Shown here: piece after piece, positions 1-9,239 of the stretch
Numbering within the stretch: the first letter of the stretch is position 1
Layout of the letters: every line of letters starts with the position of its first letter
DNA from: Gammaproteobacteria bacterium
Lineage (GTDB): Bacteria > Pseudomonadota > Gammaproteobacteria > SZUA-229
NCBI GenBank assembly: GCA_015488295.1
Contig: WFOC01000010.1
Location: forward strand, 1 to 37,789
Reading direction: 5' to 3'
Length of the DNA: 37,789 bases
Notes under the pieces: model-generated
What the model saw: the letters and a program-made list of their open reading frames with translations, nothing else
Told to the model about the DNA's origin: nothing
Databases searched by the model: none
Made by a program: the position numbers and the translations under genes

Positions 1-251
1 CATCATTGACCGACAATCCAATTATCGCCGCCATGAGCACCTTTGGCCTGTTACTATTTTTATGGCTGCTCAATAACAACACCGGCGACGGCGGCGCAAA
101 TGTTTTAAATTATCTGTCACTGCACACGCACTTCGCACCTTTGTTGCGCGGCATTTTAAATACAAGTGATATCGCTTACTTTTTATTGTTTATTGTTGGT
201 TTTATTGTATTAACGGTAAGACAACTTGAAACGCAACGCTTGCAGTCATGA
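1..251 (+). CDS. ABC transporter permease, GldF-like, C-terminal end (5' truncated)
   Basis: The reading frame is open to the left edge of the window, so only about the last 83 residues are present. Two hydrophobic stretches are visible, one at the start (FGLLLFLWLL) and one near the end (IAYFLLFIVGFIVL). They are followed by a short basic/polar tail, RQLETQRLQ, as is usual for ABC-2 type permeases of the Gld class. The stop codon overlaps the start of the next gene (ATGA at 248-251), so the two are translationally coupled. The next gene is GldG-like, which supports the call: these permeases work with an ATPase and a GldG-like periplasmic partner as an inner-membrane ABC system of unknown cargo. 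The ATPase should lie upstream, outside the window. A TTG at 6 or ATG at 34 could be taken for a start, but the continuation to the edge argues for truncation. Confidence 0.75.
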   Translation, partial: SLTDNPIIAAMSTFGLLLFLWLLNNNTGDGGANVLNYLSLHTHFAPLLRGILNTSDIAYFLLFIVGFIVLTVRQLETQRLQS

Positions 252-1621
252 AACTATCCAGCCAGTCACGTTTACAACTCAGCGTTCAGAGGTTTATTTT
301 TCTGCTGCTGTTCCTCAGCATCATCGGTATGCTGGCCTGGGTCAGCAACCACTACAACCAGCAGTTTGACCTGACGGCGAACAAACGCCACTCCCTGTCC
401 GAAGGCAGCGTCGAGTTACTCAACAAACTGGACAAACCGGTAACGATTAACGCCTACACCACTGACGATGTCACCCGCCAGGCGATACAGGAAATCATCG
501 CACGCTATCAACGCATCAAACCTGATTTTCACCTGCGATTGCTGAACCCCGACATCGACATCGATCAGATTCAGAAAGACGGCGTGGTGATGAACAAACC
601 GTTTGCCTTTGTTGTGCATTACAATAATCGTCTGGAGATCATCGACTCGCTGAGCGAGCAGGCAATCAGCAATGCCCTGTTAAGATTAAACCGGCGCGAC
701 AACCAGCAGGTGGTTTTTTTAAGCGGCCACGGTGAGCGTGATATCAACGGCACAGACAACCGGGCTTATTCCACTCTAAAACAGAAACTGGTCGAGATGG
801 GTTTCAACCTGCAAAGCGTCAACCTGCTGGAACAACCGCTGCCCGAAAACACAAAACTTCTGGTCATCGCTGCGCCTTCACATCAATATCTGGAAGGCGA
901 AGTCAAACACGTCACAGACTTTATCGATAACGGCGGCAATGTTTTGTGGCTGGTCGATCCGGGAAAACTTTATGGTCTGGATAAAATCGCCACTTCACTC
1001 GGCCTGCAATTACAGAGCGGCATCATCATCGACAACGATACCGAGCTGCGCAAGACGCTCAACATTCAGCACCCCGGCATCATCCCGGTGACCGCTTATT
1101 TCCCGCACATTATTACTCAGACCATTCGTTACAACACACTGTTTCCGCTGGCGCGCGGCATCAGCCCTTTAAGCAACGACAACACAGTCAACAACTGGCA
1201 GGCCGAAGCCTTGTTCAGCTCCGGCGCAAAAAGCTGGTCGGAAACCGGTGGTTTGCAGGAAGAGATGGTTTTTGATTCCAGCGCGGGCGATGTCGCCGGG
1301 CCGGTTGCTATCGCAGTAGCACTGCATCGTGAAAAAGAAAACCAGGCCGGCTCACAACGTGTCGTGGTTATCGGCGACAGTGATTTTCTGTCTGATGCCT
1401 ACATCGGCGCTGGCGCAAACCTTAACCTCGGCCTGAACATTTTTAACTGGCTGATCGGCGATGATGATTTTATTTCGGTCGAAGTAAAACCGGCTGCCGA
1501 CACCAGACTTAACCTGAGTGAAACACAGCTGGTTGTCATCGGCTTTGGTTTCCTGTTGGTTATTCCGCTGCTGCTTCTGGTCGCCGGTTTTCGCATCTGG
1601 TACGTTCGCAAGAACCGCTAA
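248..1621 (+). CDS. GldG-like ABC transporter auxiliary protein
   Basis: This 457-residue protein belongs to the family annotated as Gldg or ABC-type uncharacterized transport system substrate-binding protein. It has one membrane segment near the N-terminus (about residues 15-33), a large periplasmic part, and a second membrane segment at about 428-450 ending in a basic tail (YVRKNR). The periplasmic part starts with the family-typical stretch FDLTANKRHSLSEGS and contains VVFLSGHGERD and LLVIAAPSHQYLEGE, as expected for the Rossmann-like GldG domain. It overlaps the permease gene by 4 bases and is followed 15 bases later by a DUF4340 gene, the order seen in other gammaproteobacteria. In Bacteroidetes the homologue supports gliding; here gliding should not be assumed. 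The transported substrate is unknown. Confidence 0.8.
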   Translation: MKLSSQSRLQLSVQRFIFLLLFLSIIGMLAWVSNHYNQQFDLTANKRHSLSEGSVELLNKLDKPVTINAYTTDDVTRQAIQEIIARYQRIKPDFHLRLLNPDIDIDQIQKDGVVMNKPFAFVVHYNNRLEIIDSLSEQAISNALLRLNRRDNQQVVFLSGHGERDINGTDNRAYSTLKQKLVEMGFNLQSVNLLEQPLPENTKLLVIAAPSHQYLEGEVKHVTDFIDNGGNVLWLVDPGKLYGLDKIATSLGLQLQSGIIIDNDTELRKTLNIQHPGIIPVTAYFPHIITQTIRYNTLFPLARGISPLSNDNTVNNWQAEALFSSGAKSWSETGGLQEEMVFDSSAGDVAGPVAIAVALHREKENQAGSQRVVVIGDSDFLSDAYIGAGANLNLGLNIFNWLIGDDDFISVEVKPAADTRLNLSETQLVVIGFGFLLVIPLLLLVAGFRIWYVRKNR

Positions 1622-1636
1622 CCCTCACGCTTTACC

Positions 1637-2458
1637 ATGCTGAAAAAAAACATCCTCAATCTGGTTCTTTTAATCTTTGTTGCGGCGCTGACATCGATTA
1701 TTTATTTCAGCGAAGAAAAAAACTTTGAGCTAAACAAACTCAGCACCACCAGTATTTCAGACATTCACCGCATCACCATACAACACAATAAAAATACCAC
1801 CGAACTTGTTAAACAGGCTGATCAGCACTGGCAGATCACACAACCGGTGTCGGTCGCCGCCAATGACTTTCGTATCAAGTCGGTACTAAAACTGATCAAC
1901 GCACCGGTGCACAACCAGTACAGCAGCGATGAAATCGATCTGAAAAAAATCGGCCTCGACAAGCCGGACACCACAATAAAATTCAACGACGAAGAAATTG
2001 CTTTTGGCATCACCAACCCGGCGACCAATCTTCGCTATGTAAAAAAAGGCGAGCACATCTATACCATCGAAGATGTTTATTACCCGCTGTTAAGCTCAAG
2101 CTTTGGCACCCTGGTTTCACTCAATATGCTTCCAGCAAACAGCGAGATCACAAAACTCATTCTGATCAACCAGACCATCAGCAAAGATGAAAATGGTTTG
2201 TGGCGGAGCAACATCGACATCAGTGCTGACAACATCAACAAAACCATCGAGCACTGGCAGAACGATCAGGCTTTTGGCGTACACAGCTACATGCAGCGCA
2301 AGTCACTCGGTGAAGTATTTATCTATCTGAAAGATAAGCCGAGTATCACTTATGTGATCACCGATACCGATCCCTGGCTGATTCTGGCACGCCCGGAACT
2401 CGGACTGGAGTATCATCTTGATATCGAAGCCTATAATAACCTCATCACACCACAATAA
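1637..2458 (+). CDS. DUF4340 domain-containing protein
   Basis: This 273-residue protein has one N-terminal hydrophobic anchor (about residues 5-24, ILNLVLLIFVAALTSIIYFS) and a mostly beta-rich exported region. Segments such as KQADQHWQITQPVSVAANDFRIKSVLKLI match the usual DUF4340 pattern, in which a side-chain binding strand is followed by an aspartate-rich helix. DUF4340 proteins are typically encoded next to GldF/GldG-type ABC genes, as here, and probably form part of that envelope complex; the biochemical role is unknown. There is no strong ribosome binding site before the ATG, and the short 15-base gap to the previous gene suggests translation by coupling. It is followed after 5 bases by mutM, so the whole group is probably one transcript. 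Confidence 0.75.
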   Translation: MLKKNILNLVLLIFVAALTSIIYFSEEKNFELNKLSTTSISDIHRITIQHNKNTTELVKQADQHWQITQPVSVAANDFRIKSVLKLINAPVHNQYSSDEIDLKKIGLDKPDTTIKFNDEEIAFGITNPATNLRYVKKGEHIYTIEDVYYPLLSSSFGTLVSLNMLPANSEITKLILINQTISKDENGLWRSNIDISADNINKTIEHWQNDQAFGVHSYMQRKSLGEVFIYLKDKPSITYVITDTDPWLILARPELGLEYHLDIEAYNNLITPQ

Positions 2459-2463
2459 AACAA

Positions 2464-3279
2464 ATGCCCGAATTACCCGAAGTTGAAACCAGCCGCTGCG
2501 GCATCGAACCGTATCTGCTCAATAAAAAAATTACCGGGATAGTCATCCGTCAGCACAAACTGCGCTGGCCGATTCCAAAAAACCTGCCGACACTGGCGAC
2601 CGGTAAAAAAGTACTCGCTGTCTCACGCCGCGCCAAGTACATCTATCTGCAACTTGAGAACGGCAACATCATCATTCATCTCGGCATGTCGGGCAGCCTA
2701 CGCATTTGCACAAAAAAAACGCCACCGGAAAAACACGACCACATCGACATCATCGTTACCGGCAATAAAGTACTGCGCCTGCGTGACCCCCGAAAATTTG
2801 GCTGTGTGTTATGGGCGGCAAACAACATCAATCAACACCGATTGATCAAACCGCTGGGGCCGGAACCACTGGAAGCCGACTTCGACACCAACTACCTGAA
2901 AACAAAAGCGACCAATCGAACCTGTTCAATAAAGGCACTGATCATGAACAGTCACATCGTGGTCGGTGTCGGCAATATCTACGCCAGCGAAGCACTGTTT
3001 CGTGCCGGCATCAATCCGAAAGTCAAAGCCGGAAAAATATCCCGACCGCGATTACAGAAACTGGTTGATGCCATCAAACAAACATTGAGCGAAGCCATCA
3101 AAGCCGGCGGCACCACCCTGCGTGATTTCACCGCCAGTGACGGACAGCCGGGATATTTTGCACAGGAACTACTGGTCTACGGCAGAGAAGGCGAAGCTTG
3201 CAGACAATGTGGTGCGACAATAAAACAGTTTACCCAGCAGGCGCGTTCGACTTTTTATTGTGCGAAATGTCAAAAGTGA
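2464..3279 (+). CDS. mutM: formamidopyrimidine-DNA glycosylase (Fpg)
   Basis: This bifunctional glycosylase/AP lyase removes 8-oxoguanine and formamidopyrimidines from DNA. The protein is 271 residues, the usual length. It begins MPELPEVET, giving the catalytic Pro2 and Glu3 after Met removal. Lys58 lies in RRAKYI, matching the conserved beta-hairpin lysine, and HLGMSG and VGVGNIYASEALFRAGI are the standard helix-two-turn-helix region signatures. The C-terminus carries a complete zinc finger, Cys246-x2-Cys249-x16-Cys266-x2-Cys269. It starts 5 bases after the DUF4340 stop with no clear Shine-Dalgarno, so it is probably coupled to the ABC genes. A repeat element follows it directly. Nei is excluded by the N-terminus and the GNIYASE motif. 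Confidence 0.96.
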   Translation: MPELPEVETSRCGIEPYLLNKKITGIVIRQHKLRWPIPKNLPTLATGKKVLAVSRRAKYIYLQLENGNIIIHLGMSGSLRICTKKTPPEKHDHIDIIVTGNKVLRLRDPRKFGCVLWAANNINQHRLIKPLGPEPLEADFDTNYLKTKATNRTCSIKALIMNSHIVVGVGNIYASEALFRAGINPKVKAGKISRPRLQKLVDAIKQTLSEAIKAGGTTLRDFTASDGQPGYFAQELLVYGREGEACRQCGATIKQFTQQARSTFYCAKCQK

Positions 3280-3288
3280 AAAATTTTT

Positions 3289-3339
3289 CACCACAGAGGG
3301 CACAATAAAAAACTCTGTGCCCTCTGCGCCTCTGTGGTG
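3289..3339. repeat. palindromic intergenic repeat of the CACCACAGAGG type
   Basis: Inverted arms CACCACAGAGG (3289-3299) and CCTCTGTGGTG (3329-3339) flank an inner pair made of GGGCACA and TGTGCCC around an AT-rich loop. The structure lies in the 127-base gap between mutM and purT. This sequence type is a dispersed intergenic repeat seen in many environmental gammaproteobacteria. As RNA it could act as a weak terminator or processing site for mutM, but no T-run follows. Confidence 0.7.
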
Positions 3340-3406
3340 AGTCGCTTTTAAGTTTCTAAAATATCACAACAACGATATACTTCAAAAAATAATTATAGAG
3401 AGCAAC

Positions 3407-4588
3407 ATGACATCCATCGGCACCCCCCTATCAAACACAGCAACCAAAGTTTTATTCTGCGGCGGCGGTGAACTCGGCAAAGAAGTCGTCATCGAACTGC
3501 AGCGTTACGGTGTCGAAGTCATCGTGGTCGACCGTTATGAAAACTCACCGGCGATGCAGGTAGCGCATCGCAGCCACGTTATATCGATGCTAGACGGCGA
3601 TGCCCTGCGTCATATTATCGAAAGCGAAAAACCGGATTACATCGTACCTGAAATTGAAGCCATCGCTACTGACACCCTGGTCGAACTGGAGGCCGAAGGT
3701 TTTACTGTTATCCCGACTGCGCGCGCGGCAAAGCTGACCATGAACCGCGAAGGCATACGCCGCCTCGCCGCTGAAGAACTCGGCCTGAAAACCTCCCCTT
3801 ATCAGTTTGCCAGCACACGCGAAGAGCTCGATGCCGCCGTCAGAAACATCGGCCTGCCCTGCGTAATCAAACCCATCATGAGTTCTTCCGGCAAAGGCCA
3901 GAGCACCATCAAAACATCTACCGATATCGACACCGCCTGGCACTACGCACAGGAAGGCGGCCGTAGCGGTGCCGGCAAAGTCATCGTCGAAGGTTTTGTG
4001 GATTTTGATTATGAGATAACGCAGCTTACTGTTCGCCACATTGATGGCACCAGTTTCTGCAAGCCTATCGGTCACGTACAGATCAACGGTGATTATCGCC
4101 AGTCGTGGCAACCGCAGGCTATGTCTGACAGCGCCATCAAAAAAGCCCGCGACATGGCAACGAAAATCACCGACGCACTCGGTGGTCGCGGTATTTTTGG
4201 TGTTGAATTATTTATTAAAGATGATGATGTTATTTTCAGCGAAGTTTCACCGCGTCCGCACGACACCGGCATGGTCACCATGATATCCCAGGATCTTTCA
4301 CAGTTCGCTCTGCATGCACGGGCAATCCTTGGTCTGCCGATTCCGGACATTCATTTTCACGGCCCAAGCGCCAGCAGCGTTATCCTTGTCGCTGGCGAAT
4401 CGCATAATGTAGTATTCAACAACATCGAGCAGGCATTAAAACTGCCGGACACGCAAATACGTTTGTTTGGTAAACCGGAAGTCAGCGGTCAGCGCCGCAT
4501 GGGCGTAGCACTGGCAAGAGATAAATCAGTCGATGCGGCAAAACAAAAAGCGATGAAGGCATCAGACAGCATCACCACAAAACTATAA
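3407..4588 (+). CDS. purT: formate-dependent phosphoribosylglycinamide formyltransferase
   Basis: PurT makes formyl-GAR from GAR, formate and ATP, the tetrahydrofolate-independent version of the third step of purine synthesis. The protein is 393 residues, as in E. coli. The N-terminal pre-ATP-grasp domain contains [21 protein letters not shown] (about residues 15-35) and HVISMLDGD. The ATP-grasp domain follows with the substrate-binding stretch [24 protein letters not shown] and [30 protein letters not shown], which gives the metal-binding glutamates. The start is a plain ATG with GAGAG just upstream. A related ATP-grasp, PurK, is excluded by length and by the RPHDTGMVT segment. The gene is not linked to other pur genes here; purC lies about 10 kb away. 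The outer-membrane barrel gene follows after 16 bases. Confidence 0.95.
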   Translation: MTSIGTPLSNTATKVLFCGGGELGKEVVIELQRYGVEVIVVDRYENSPAMQVAHRSHVISMLDGDALRHIIESEKPDYIVPEIEAIATDTLVELEAEGFTVIPTARAAKLTMNREGIRRLAAEELGLKTSPYQFASTREELDAAVRNIGLPCVIKPIMSSSGKGQSTIKTSTDIDTAWHYAQEGGRSGAGKVIVEGFVDFDYEITQLTVRHIDGTSFCKPIGHVQINGDYRQSWQPQAMSDSAIKKARDMATKITDALGGRGIFGVELFIKDDDVIFSEVSPRPHDTGMVTMISQDLSQFALHARAILGLPIPDIHFHGPSASSVILVAGESHNVVFNNIEQALKLPDTQIRLFGKPEVSGQRRMGVALARDKSVDAAKQKAMKASDSITTKL

Positions 4589-4604
4589 AAATATTTTAAA
4601 AGCC

Positions 4605-5219
4605 ATGAAAATAATTAATACCGCTGTTCTTTCATCCCTGCTTTTTTTCAGTAGCAGCAGTCAAGCAGTAGAGGTCATCCCCTTATTCGGCTTACGCGGC
4701 GGTGGTGAATTTATCGATGTACAAACAAATGAAAAGCGTACACTGGAAAGTGTGGATATTTATGGCCTGATACTCAGCTTTCCTTATGAGCGCGGCAAAA
4801 CAATTGAGGTTTACTACAGCCATCAATCCACCCAACTCAATTCATTAACACTAACCACGCCTTCTCCTGCCAGCATCGTCAACATCCCGGTCACCATCGA
4901 TTATTTACATTTTGGTGGCACCGCGCCAATCTCTGAAGACAAAAACCTGCAGACCTTTGCCAGCGGTGGACTCGGCTTTACTTACCTTAGCCCGGATTTT
5001 CCTGACACACAATCTGACCTGCGCGCATCTTTGAGCATCGGCTTTGGCCTGAAGTGGCCAATGACAGAACGAATTGCTTTACGACTGGAAGCACGTGGCC
5101 TGGCAACTTTATATAACAATAATTCTGCCATCTTCTGCAACGGCGGTTGCACCATAAAAATCAATGGTAACTTCTTCCTGCAAGGCGAAGTGTTTGCCGG
5201 GTTAGGTTTTACCTTCTAG
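4605..5219 (+). CDS. small outer-membrane beta-barrel protein
   Basis: This 204-residue exported protein has a clear signal peptide (residues 1-21, cut after SSSQA). The mature part is about 183 residues with alternating polar and aromatic strands, glycine-rich turns (FGLRGGGEF, ASGGLGFTYLSP, SIGFGLKWPM) and a terminal aromatic residue in FAGLGFTF, the usual signal for outer-membrane insertion. This fits an eight-stranded OmpA/OmpW-like or PF13505-type barrel. A Cys pair (FCNGGCTIK) sits in a probable loop near residues 178-182. It is read 16 bases after purT, so it may be cotranscribed, although no functional link is obvious. A bidirectional terminator follows. The exact family is not recognised. 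Confidence 0.65.
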   Translation: MKIINTAVLSSLLFFSSSSQAVEVIPLFGLRGGGEFIDVQTNEKRTLESVDIYGLILSFPYERGKTIEVYYSHQSTQLNSLTLTTPSPASIVNIPVTIDYLHFGGTAPISEDKNLQTFASGGLGFTYLSPDFPDTQSDLRASLSIGFGLKWPMTERIALRLEARGLATLYNNNSAIFCNGGCTIKINGNFFLQGEVFAGLGFTF

Positions 5220-5267
5220 GCAGGCAAACAGAATTTTTCTCCTGCATACCACCAGGCGCAGACTCAT

Positions 5268-5296
5268 AAAAAAGCACTCATAAAGAGTGCTTTTTT
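5268..5296. terminator. bidirectional intrinsic terminator
   Basis: A perfect stem GCACTC (5274-5279) / GAGTGC (5285-5290) with a 5-base loop is flanked by six A before and six T after. It therefore works on both strands, ending the purT/outer-membrane protein transcript and the convergent DUF481 gene. Confidence 0.9.
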
Positions 5297-5318
5297 ATCA
5301 ACTGAAATAACGGATGCT

Positions 5319-6068
5319 TTAGAAACTATACACCAGGGTCATCGCTGTTTCAGTATCCAGCTTCTCATTACCCTGGGGTACTTTTGTTTTATGACGAAGG
5401 GTATAGGTAAATTTCAGTGCCAGCGTACTATTGATATTCGCCTGCACACCGGTGATCGACTGGCTTGATGTAATTGCCTCACCTATCTCGGTATTCAGTT
5501 CCTGGGTAAACTTTGAATTACCGGTAATCGCCCACCAGTATTTACCTGACATACGCAAAACAGCTTCGGTTTCACCGCTGACTTCCGGTGTTGCATCCAC
5601 TTTAAAAATTCGCGCACCAGGGCCGAGCTCAACATCCAGTTCCATATCATCCTGTTTGATCAGCTTGCGGCCATAACCAGCAGAAACAATGTGATCATAA
5701 ACATAACCACTGAACCTGTCTTTCTGCAACTTCAATAAACCAAACGCATAATCAAGCTCACTGAACTTGTAATCAGTCTTGCCGGACAACTCGTAACGTT
5801 CGGCAGAAACCACCGTTTCACCTGCATCACCTTTTGACTGCTGACCGTAACCTTCGGCATGTGCATTATGTCGCCATTTATCAACCTCATAAGTTGCATC
5901 AGCTTTTATCGAAGTGGTCTGCGTTTCGGTATTACCAGTGGTGCGGATAAAGCCTAGCTCCACTTCACTTTTCCACGGTGATTCATCGGCCTTGTCTGCT
6001 TCTGCAGCCTGAGCACTTGTTATCATTACCAGCGAAGCGGCCAGCATTAACATAAAACTTTTTTTCAT
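5319..6068 (-). CDS. DUF481 (YdiY-like) outer-membrane protein
   Basis: The product is 249 residues if started at the ATG at 6068, which has GAGACGAGAAA directly upstream and opens with a clean signal peptide (MKKSFMLML...TSAQA, about 21 residues). An in-frame ATG six codons earlier, at 6086, lacks a good ribosome site. The mature part begins WKSEVELGFIRTTGNTETQT, the hallmark of DUF481 proteins, in which a strand is followed by TGNT. It continues as many amphipathic strands, ending MTLVYSF with a terminal Phe. DUF481/YdiY proteins are thought to be salt- or acid-inducible outer-membrane barrels; no substrate is known. The gene is convergent with the preceding barrel gene and follows mscS on the same strand with a 68-base gap. 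Confidence 0.85.
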   Translation of the reverse strand: MKKSFMLMLAASLVMITSAQAAEADKADESPWKSEVELGFIRTTGNTETQTTSIKADATYEVDKWRHNAHAEGYGQQSKGDAGETVVSAERYELSGKTDYKFSELDYAFGLLKLQKDRFSGYVYDHIVSAGYGRKLIKQDDMELDVELGPGARIFKVDATPEVSGETEAVLRMSGKYWWAITGNSKFTQELNTEIGEAITSSQSITGVQANINSTLALKFTYTLRHKTKVPQGNEKLDTETAMTLVYSF

Positions 6069-6136
6069 TTTCTCGTCTCTTAACATTAAAAATTATAATA
6101 AATCAACAACACCCTTCCTGTACGACAGAGCTATTA

Positions 6137-7003
6137 TCAGGCAGCCCTGTCCTGATGTATTTGTTGATGTATATCCATCTGCGGATAAGGAATGGAAATA
6201 CCCTCGGCATCAAACGCCAGTTTTACTTTTTCGTGGGTATCCGCATAAACGTTCCAGTATTCGCCAGTCGCACACCAGGGCCGCACATTAAAGTTCACAC
6301 TACTGTCAGCCAGCTCGCCAACAGCAACCGTCGGCGCAGGATCTTTCAGAACGCGCTCATCTTCATCAAGTATTCTGCTGATAATTTCTTTGGCTTTTTT
6401 GATGTCGTCATCGTAGCCGATGCCAAAAACCATATCGACGCGTCGCGTACTGCGTTTTGAATAGTTGGTGATAGTGCCGCCAAAAATTTTACCATTGGGA
6501 ATAATGATTTCACGATTATCACCGGTACGCATGGTGGTGGTGAATATCCCGATCTCTTCAACCGTGCCGGAAACACCCCCCGCATCGATAAAATCACCAT
6601 CATTAAATGGACGAAAGATAATAAGCATAACGCCGGAAGCAAGGTTCTGTAGTGTGCCCTGCAGCGCCAGACCAATAGCTAAACCGGCGGCACCGATTAA
6701 TGCGATCAATGAAGTGGTTTCTACGCCCAGTTGATCTAATGCTGCGATAACAACAAAAAGCAAAAGAATAGCGTTAATGATCGAGCCAATAAAATTAACA
6801 AGGATGTTATCGATTTTTGCTTTAGTCATGACCTTTTTAGCAAATCGAACCAGAATTTTAACGATAAATTTACCGATTAAAAATATCGCCAGCGCCATCA
6901 CGATGTTTATGCCCCAGGGCAAAACATAGGTTTCGATCAATTGCTGGATATCAATATTTTCTAACACCGACAGTGTTTTATTTACATCTGGATTTTCTGG
7001 CAT
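6137..7003 (-). CDS. mscS: small-conductance mechanosensitive channel, MscS family
   Basis: At 288 residues this is the same size as E. coli MscS (286). Three membrane segments are visible: about 30-50 (WGINIVMALAIFLIGKFIV), about 70-88 (IGSIINAILLLFVVIAAL) and the pore helix TM3, about 98-128. TM3 has the Gly/Ala-packed pattern AAGLAIGLALQGTLQNLASG followed by FRPFNDGDFI, the classical MscS signature. A soluble beta and alpha/beta vestibule follows (GTVEEIGIFTTTMRTGDNREIIIPN). The channel opens under membrane tension to release solutes on hypo-osmotic shock. The start has a strong AAGGGAG ribosome site. The gene is divergent from the PilZ gene, with 233 bases between them, and precedes the DUF481 gene, so envelope or osmotic stress may be the common theme. 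Confidence 0.92.
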   Translation of the reverse strand: MPENPDVNKTLSVLENIDIQQLIETYVLPWGINIVMALAIFLIGKFIVKILVRFAKKVMTKAKIDNILVNFIGSIINAILLLFVVIAALDQLGVETTSLIALIGAAGLAIGLALQGTLQNLASGVMLIIFRPFNDGDFIDAGGVSGTVEEIGIFTTTMRTGDNREIIIPNGKIFGGTITNYSKRSTRRVDMVFGIGYDDDIKKAKEIISRILDEDERVLKDPAPTVAVGELADSSVNFNVRPWCATGEYWNVYADTHEKVKLAFDAEGISIPYPQMDIHQQIHQDRAA

Positions 7004-7165
7004 GACAAGCTCCCTTTATATACGTTTGATATTGAACAGCAAAAAAACTCACGACGTGATGATCTGTCCAGACAAAGCAGGCGGATAATATCATATTAGA
7101 ATCGGAATAATAACTTTGCCGGCTGCCTTACACATGACCATTTGTCAGAAACGTCGGCTATTTTG

Positions 7166-7193
7166 TTGATAAGATGGCAATATCCGCTATATT
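7166..7193 (+). promoter_or_regulatory. candidate sigma-70 promoter for the PilZ gene
   Basis: TTGATA (7166-7171) and TATATT (7188-7193) match the -35 and -10 consensus at 5 of 6 positions each, with a 16-base spacer. Transcription would begin near 7200, giving a leader of about 37 bases before the ATG at 7237. This rests on sequence match only. Confidence 0.45.
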
Positions 7194-7236
7194 TTCACTA
7201 AACCAGTATTCACAGGCAACTTGAACTCAAACAATC

Positions 7237-7656
7237 ATGATCCTAGATATTCCAGGTGTCTCTGACAGAAGGCAGACACCACGTTACGAAATAGAACTTG
7301 CTGTTGATCTGGTATTGTCAGATGGCAGCATTCTTTCTGTGTCTTCACGAAATATTTCCAGCAGCGGCTTGCAGATTATCTGCGACACATGGGTGACTGA
7401 CTCTATCGAACCACGCGGCATCCAGAGCCACGCGGTCAGCCACGTACGCATCAAGGCCGTAACAGAACTACCCATTGCTGATGATAAACACAAGCTGTAC
7501 GCCAACTGCCGCATCATGTCAGTGCAAAGATTATCGCAGGATGAATACACGCTGAACCTGGCGTTCATCGATTTTGAAAACGGTACCGAGCAGACACTGA
7601 ATAAATTTCTTGATCAGTTCGAGCAAAAAAAAACGATAATTAATGTCAACGCTTGA
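7237..7656 (+). CDS. single-domain PilZ protein (predicted c-di-GMP binding)
   Basis: This 139-residue protein consists of essentially one PilZ domain. The two c-di-GMP binding motifs are intact: RxxxR at Arg12-x3-Arg16 (RRQTPRY) and N-x-S-x-x-G at Asn39-Ser41-Gly44 (NISSSG). There is no signal peptide or membrane segment, so it should be a cytoplasmic c-di-GMP effector, perhaps acting on motility, pili or polysaccharide synthesis; the partner is unknown. No good Shine-Dalgarno precedes the ATG. It is transcribed alone, with a candidate promoter upstream and a strong terminator downstream. A second, larger PilZ protein is encoded at 33116-33844. Confidence 0.85.
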   Translation: MILDIPGVSDRRQTPRYEIELAVDLVLSDGSILSVSSRNISSSGLQIICDTWVTDSIEPRGIQSHAVSHVRIKAVTELPIADDKHKLYANCRIMSVQRLSQDEYTLNLAFIDFENGTEQTLNKFLDQFEQKKTIINVNA

Positions 7657-7680
7657 AATTTAATTTATTTTTTCCATAAA

Positions 7681-7709
7681 AAAAGCGACATATAACATGT
7701 CGCTTTTTT
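7681..7709. terminator. bidirectional intrinsic terminator
   Basis: The stem GCGACAT (7685-7691) / ATGTCGC (7697-7703) has a 5-base loop, with A residues before and six T after. It lies between the convergent PilZ gene and gltD and can serve both. Confidence 0.9.
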
Positions 7710-7734
7710 GTTTTCAGCCTGCGGCCAAAAATTT

Positions 7735-9210
7735 TTATGGCAACAAACTGTCGCCCATCAGATAACGATCAATCTCACGCGCGGCTTCACGGCCTTCATT
7801 GATTCCCCACACGACCAGAGACTGGCCACGACGACAATCACCTGCAGCAAAAACACCTTCAACATTTGTTGTGTACACGCCGTGATCGGCTTTGTAATTT
7901 GAACGCGCATCGTATTCGATATTGATAGCATCACTGGCGTAATGCTCCGGCCCAAGAAAACCCATGGATAACAGCACAAGGTCGGCATCCCAGATTTTTT
8001 CTGTGCCTTCAATTTCTTCCATCGACCACTGGCCATCCACTTTCTGCCAGCGCACGTGAACAATTTTCACACCGGCAACATTGCCGTTGCCGTCATCGAT
8101 AAATTCTTTGGTTAAAATCTGATACTCACGCGGGTCGCGACCAAAACGTTCGATACTTTCTTCGTGGCCATAATCAACACGGTGAATCAACGGCCACTGC
8201 GGCCAGGGATTATCTTCTGCACGCTCGCCTGGCGATTGCGGCAATAATTCAAAGTTAACTATCGACTTGCAACCGTGACGTATCGATGTGCCGATGCAGT
8301 CAGTACCGGTATCACCACCACCGATGACAACCACGTTTTTATCCCGGGCCGAAATGTAGTTTCCGTCTTCCAGGTTTGAGTCCAGCAGACTCTTTGTATT
8401 TGCCGTTAAAAATTCCATGGCGAAATGTACGCCATTTAAATCGCGCCCCGGAATTTCCAGATCACGTGGTCGTGTTGCACCCGTGGTATATAACAGGGCA
8501 TCATTTTCTTTTTGCAGCTGTTTGACATCAACCGCATTGTCACCACTGCCACCGACATCAGCATTGGTGACAAAAGTAACACCTTCTTCAGCCAGCAGGT
8601 CAACCCGGCGCTGCACAACATCTTTACCCAGCTTCATGTTCGGAATGCCGTACATCAGCAAACCACCGATGCGATCAGCGCGTTCATAAACTGTCACGCT
8701 GTGACCGACTTTATTTAACTGTGCCGCTGCCGCCATGCCAGCCGGGCCGGAGCCGATAACCGCGACTTTTTTACCGGTGCGTTTCTCTGGCGATTTTGCA
8801 GTAATCCAGCCTTCGCTAAAACCTCGATCAACAATCGCATTCTCGATATTTTTAATAGTGACCGCAGGATTAGTGATTCCCAAAACACAGGAACCTTCAC
8901 AGGGTGCCGGACAAACTCGACCGGTAAATTCGGGGAAGTTATTGGTTTTGTGCAAACGGTTTAATGCGGTCTGCCACTGTTCGGTGTAGACCAGGTGATT
9001 CCATTCAGGAATCAGGTTATGCACCGGGCAGCCATTATCTGACTGACAGAACGGAACGCCACAGTCCATGCAACGCGCACCCTGATTTTTAAGATGCTCG
9101 ATATCATGTTTGCCGGTAAAGATTTCACCATAGTCTTTCACCCGCAGGCTGACATCACGATAATCTTCTGTCTTGCGCTTAAACTCTTTAAAACCTGTAG
9201 GTTTACCCAT
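7735..9210 (-). CDS. gltD: glutamate synthase (NADPH) small subunit
   Basis: GltD takes electrons from NADPH through FAD and passes them to GltB, which converts 2-oxoglutarate and glutamine to two glutamates. The 491-residue protein has the N-terminal cysteine motifs for the 4Fe-4S clusters ([23 protein letters not shown] and [12 protein letters not shown]). It then has an FAD-binding Rossmann motif, [13 protein letters not shown], with [16 protein letters not shown], and an NADPH motif, [10 protein letters not shown]. The C-terminus has the second FAD signature [19 protein letters not shown]. The gene follows gltB on the same strand, but with an unusually long 201-base spacer that carries a repeat element. 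The start at 9210 has GAGAAC upstream. Confidence 0.96.
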   Translation of the reverse strand: MGKPTGFKEFKRKTEDYRDVSLRVKDYGEIFTGKHDIEHLKNQGARCMDCGVPFCQSDNGCPVHNLIPEWNHLVYTEQWQTALNRLHKTNNFPEFTGRVCPAPCEGSCVLGITNPAVTIKNIENAIVDRGFSEGWITAKSPEKRTGKKVAVIGSGPAGMAAAAQLNKVGHSVTVYERADRIGGLLMYGIPNMKLGKDVVQRRVDLLAEEGVTFVTNADVGGSGDNAVDVKQLQKENDALLYTTGATRPRDLEIPGRDLNGVHFAMEFLTANTKSLLDSNLEDGNYISARDKNVVVIGGGDTGTDCIGTSIRHGCKSIVNFELLPQSPGERAEDNPWPQWPLIHRVDYGHEESIERFGRDPREYQILTKEFIDDGNGNVAGVKIVHVRWQKVDGQWSMEEIEGTEKIWDADLVLLSMGFLGPEHYASDAINIEYDARSNYKADHGVYTTNVEGVFAAGDCRRGQSLVVWGINEGREAAREIDRYLMGDSLLP

Positions 9211-9239
9211 CTTTGTTCTCTTTTCAATCGAAAATGAAA

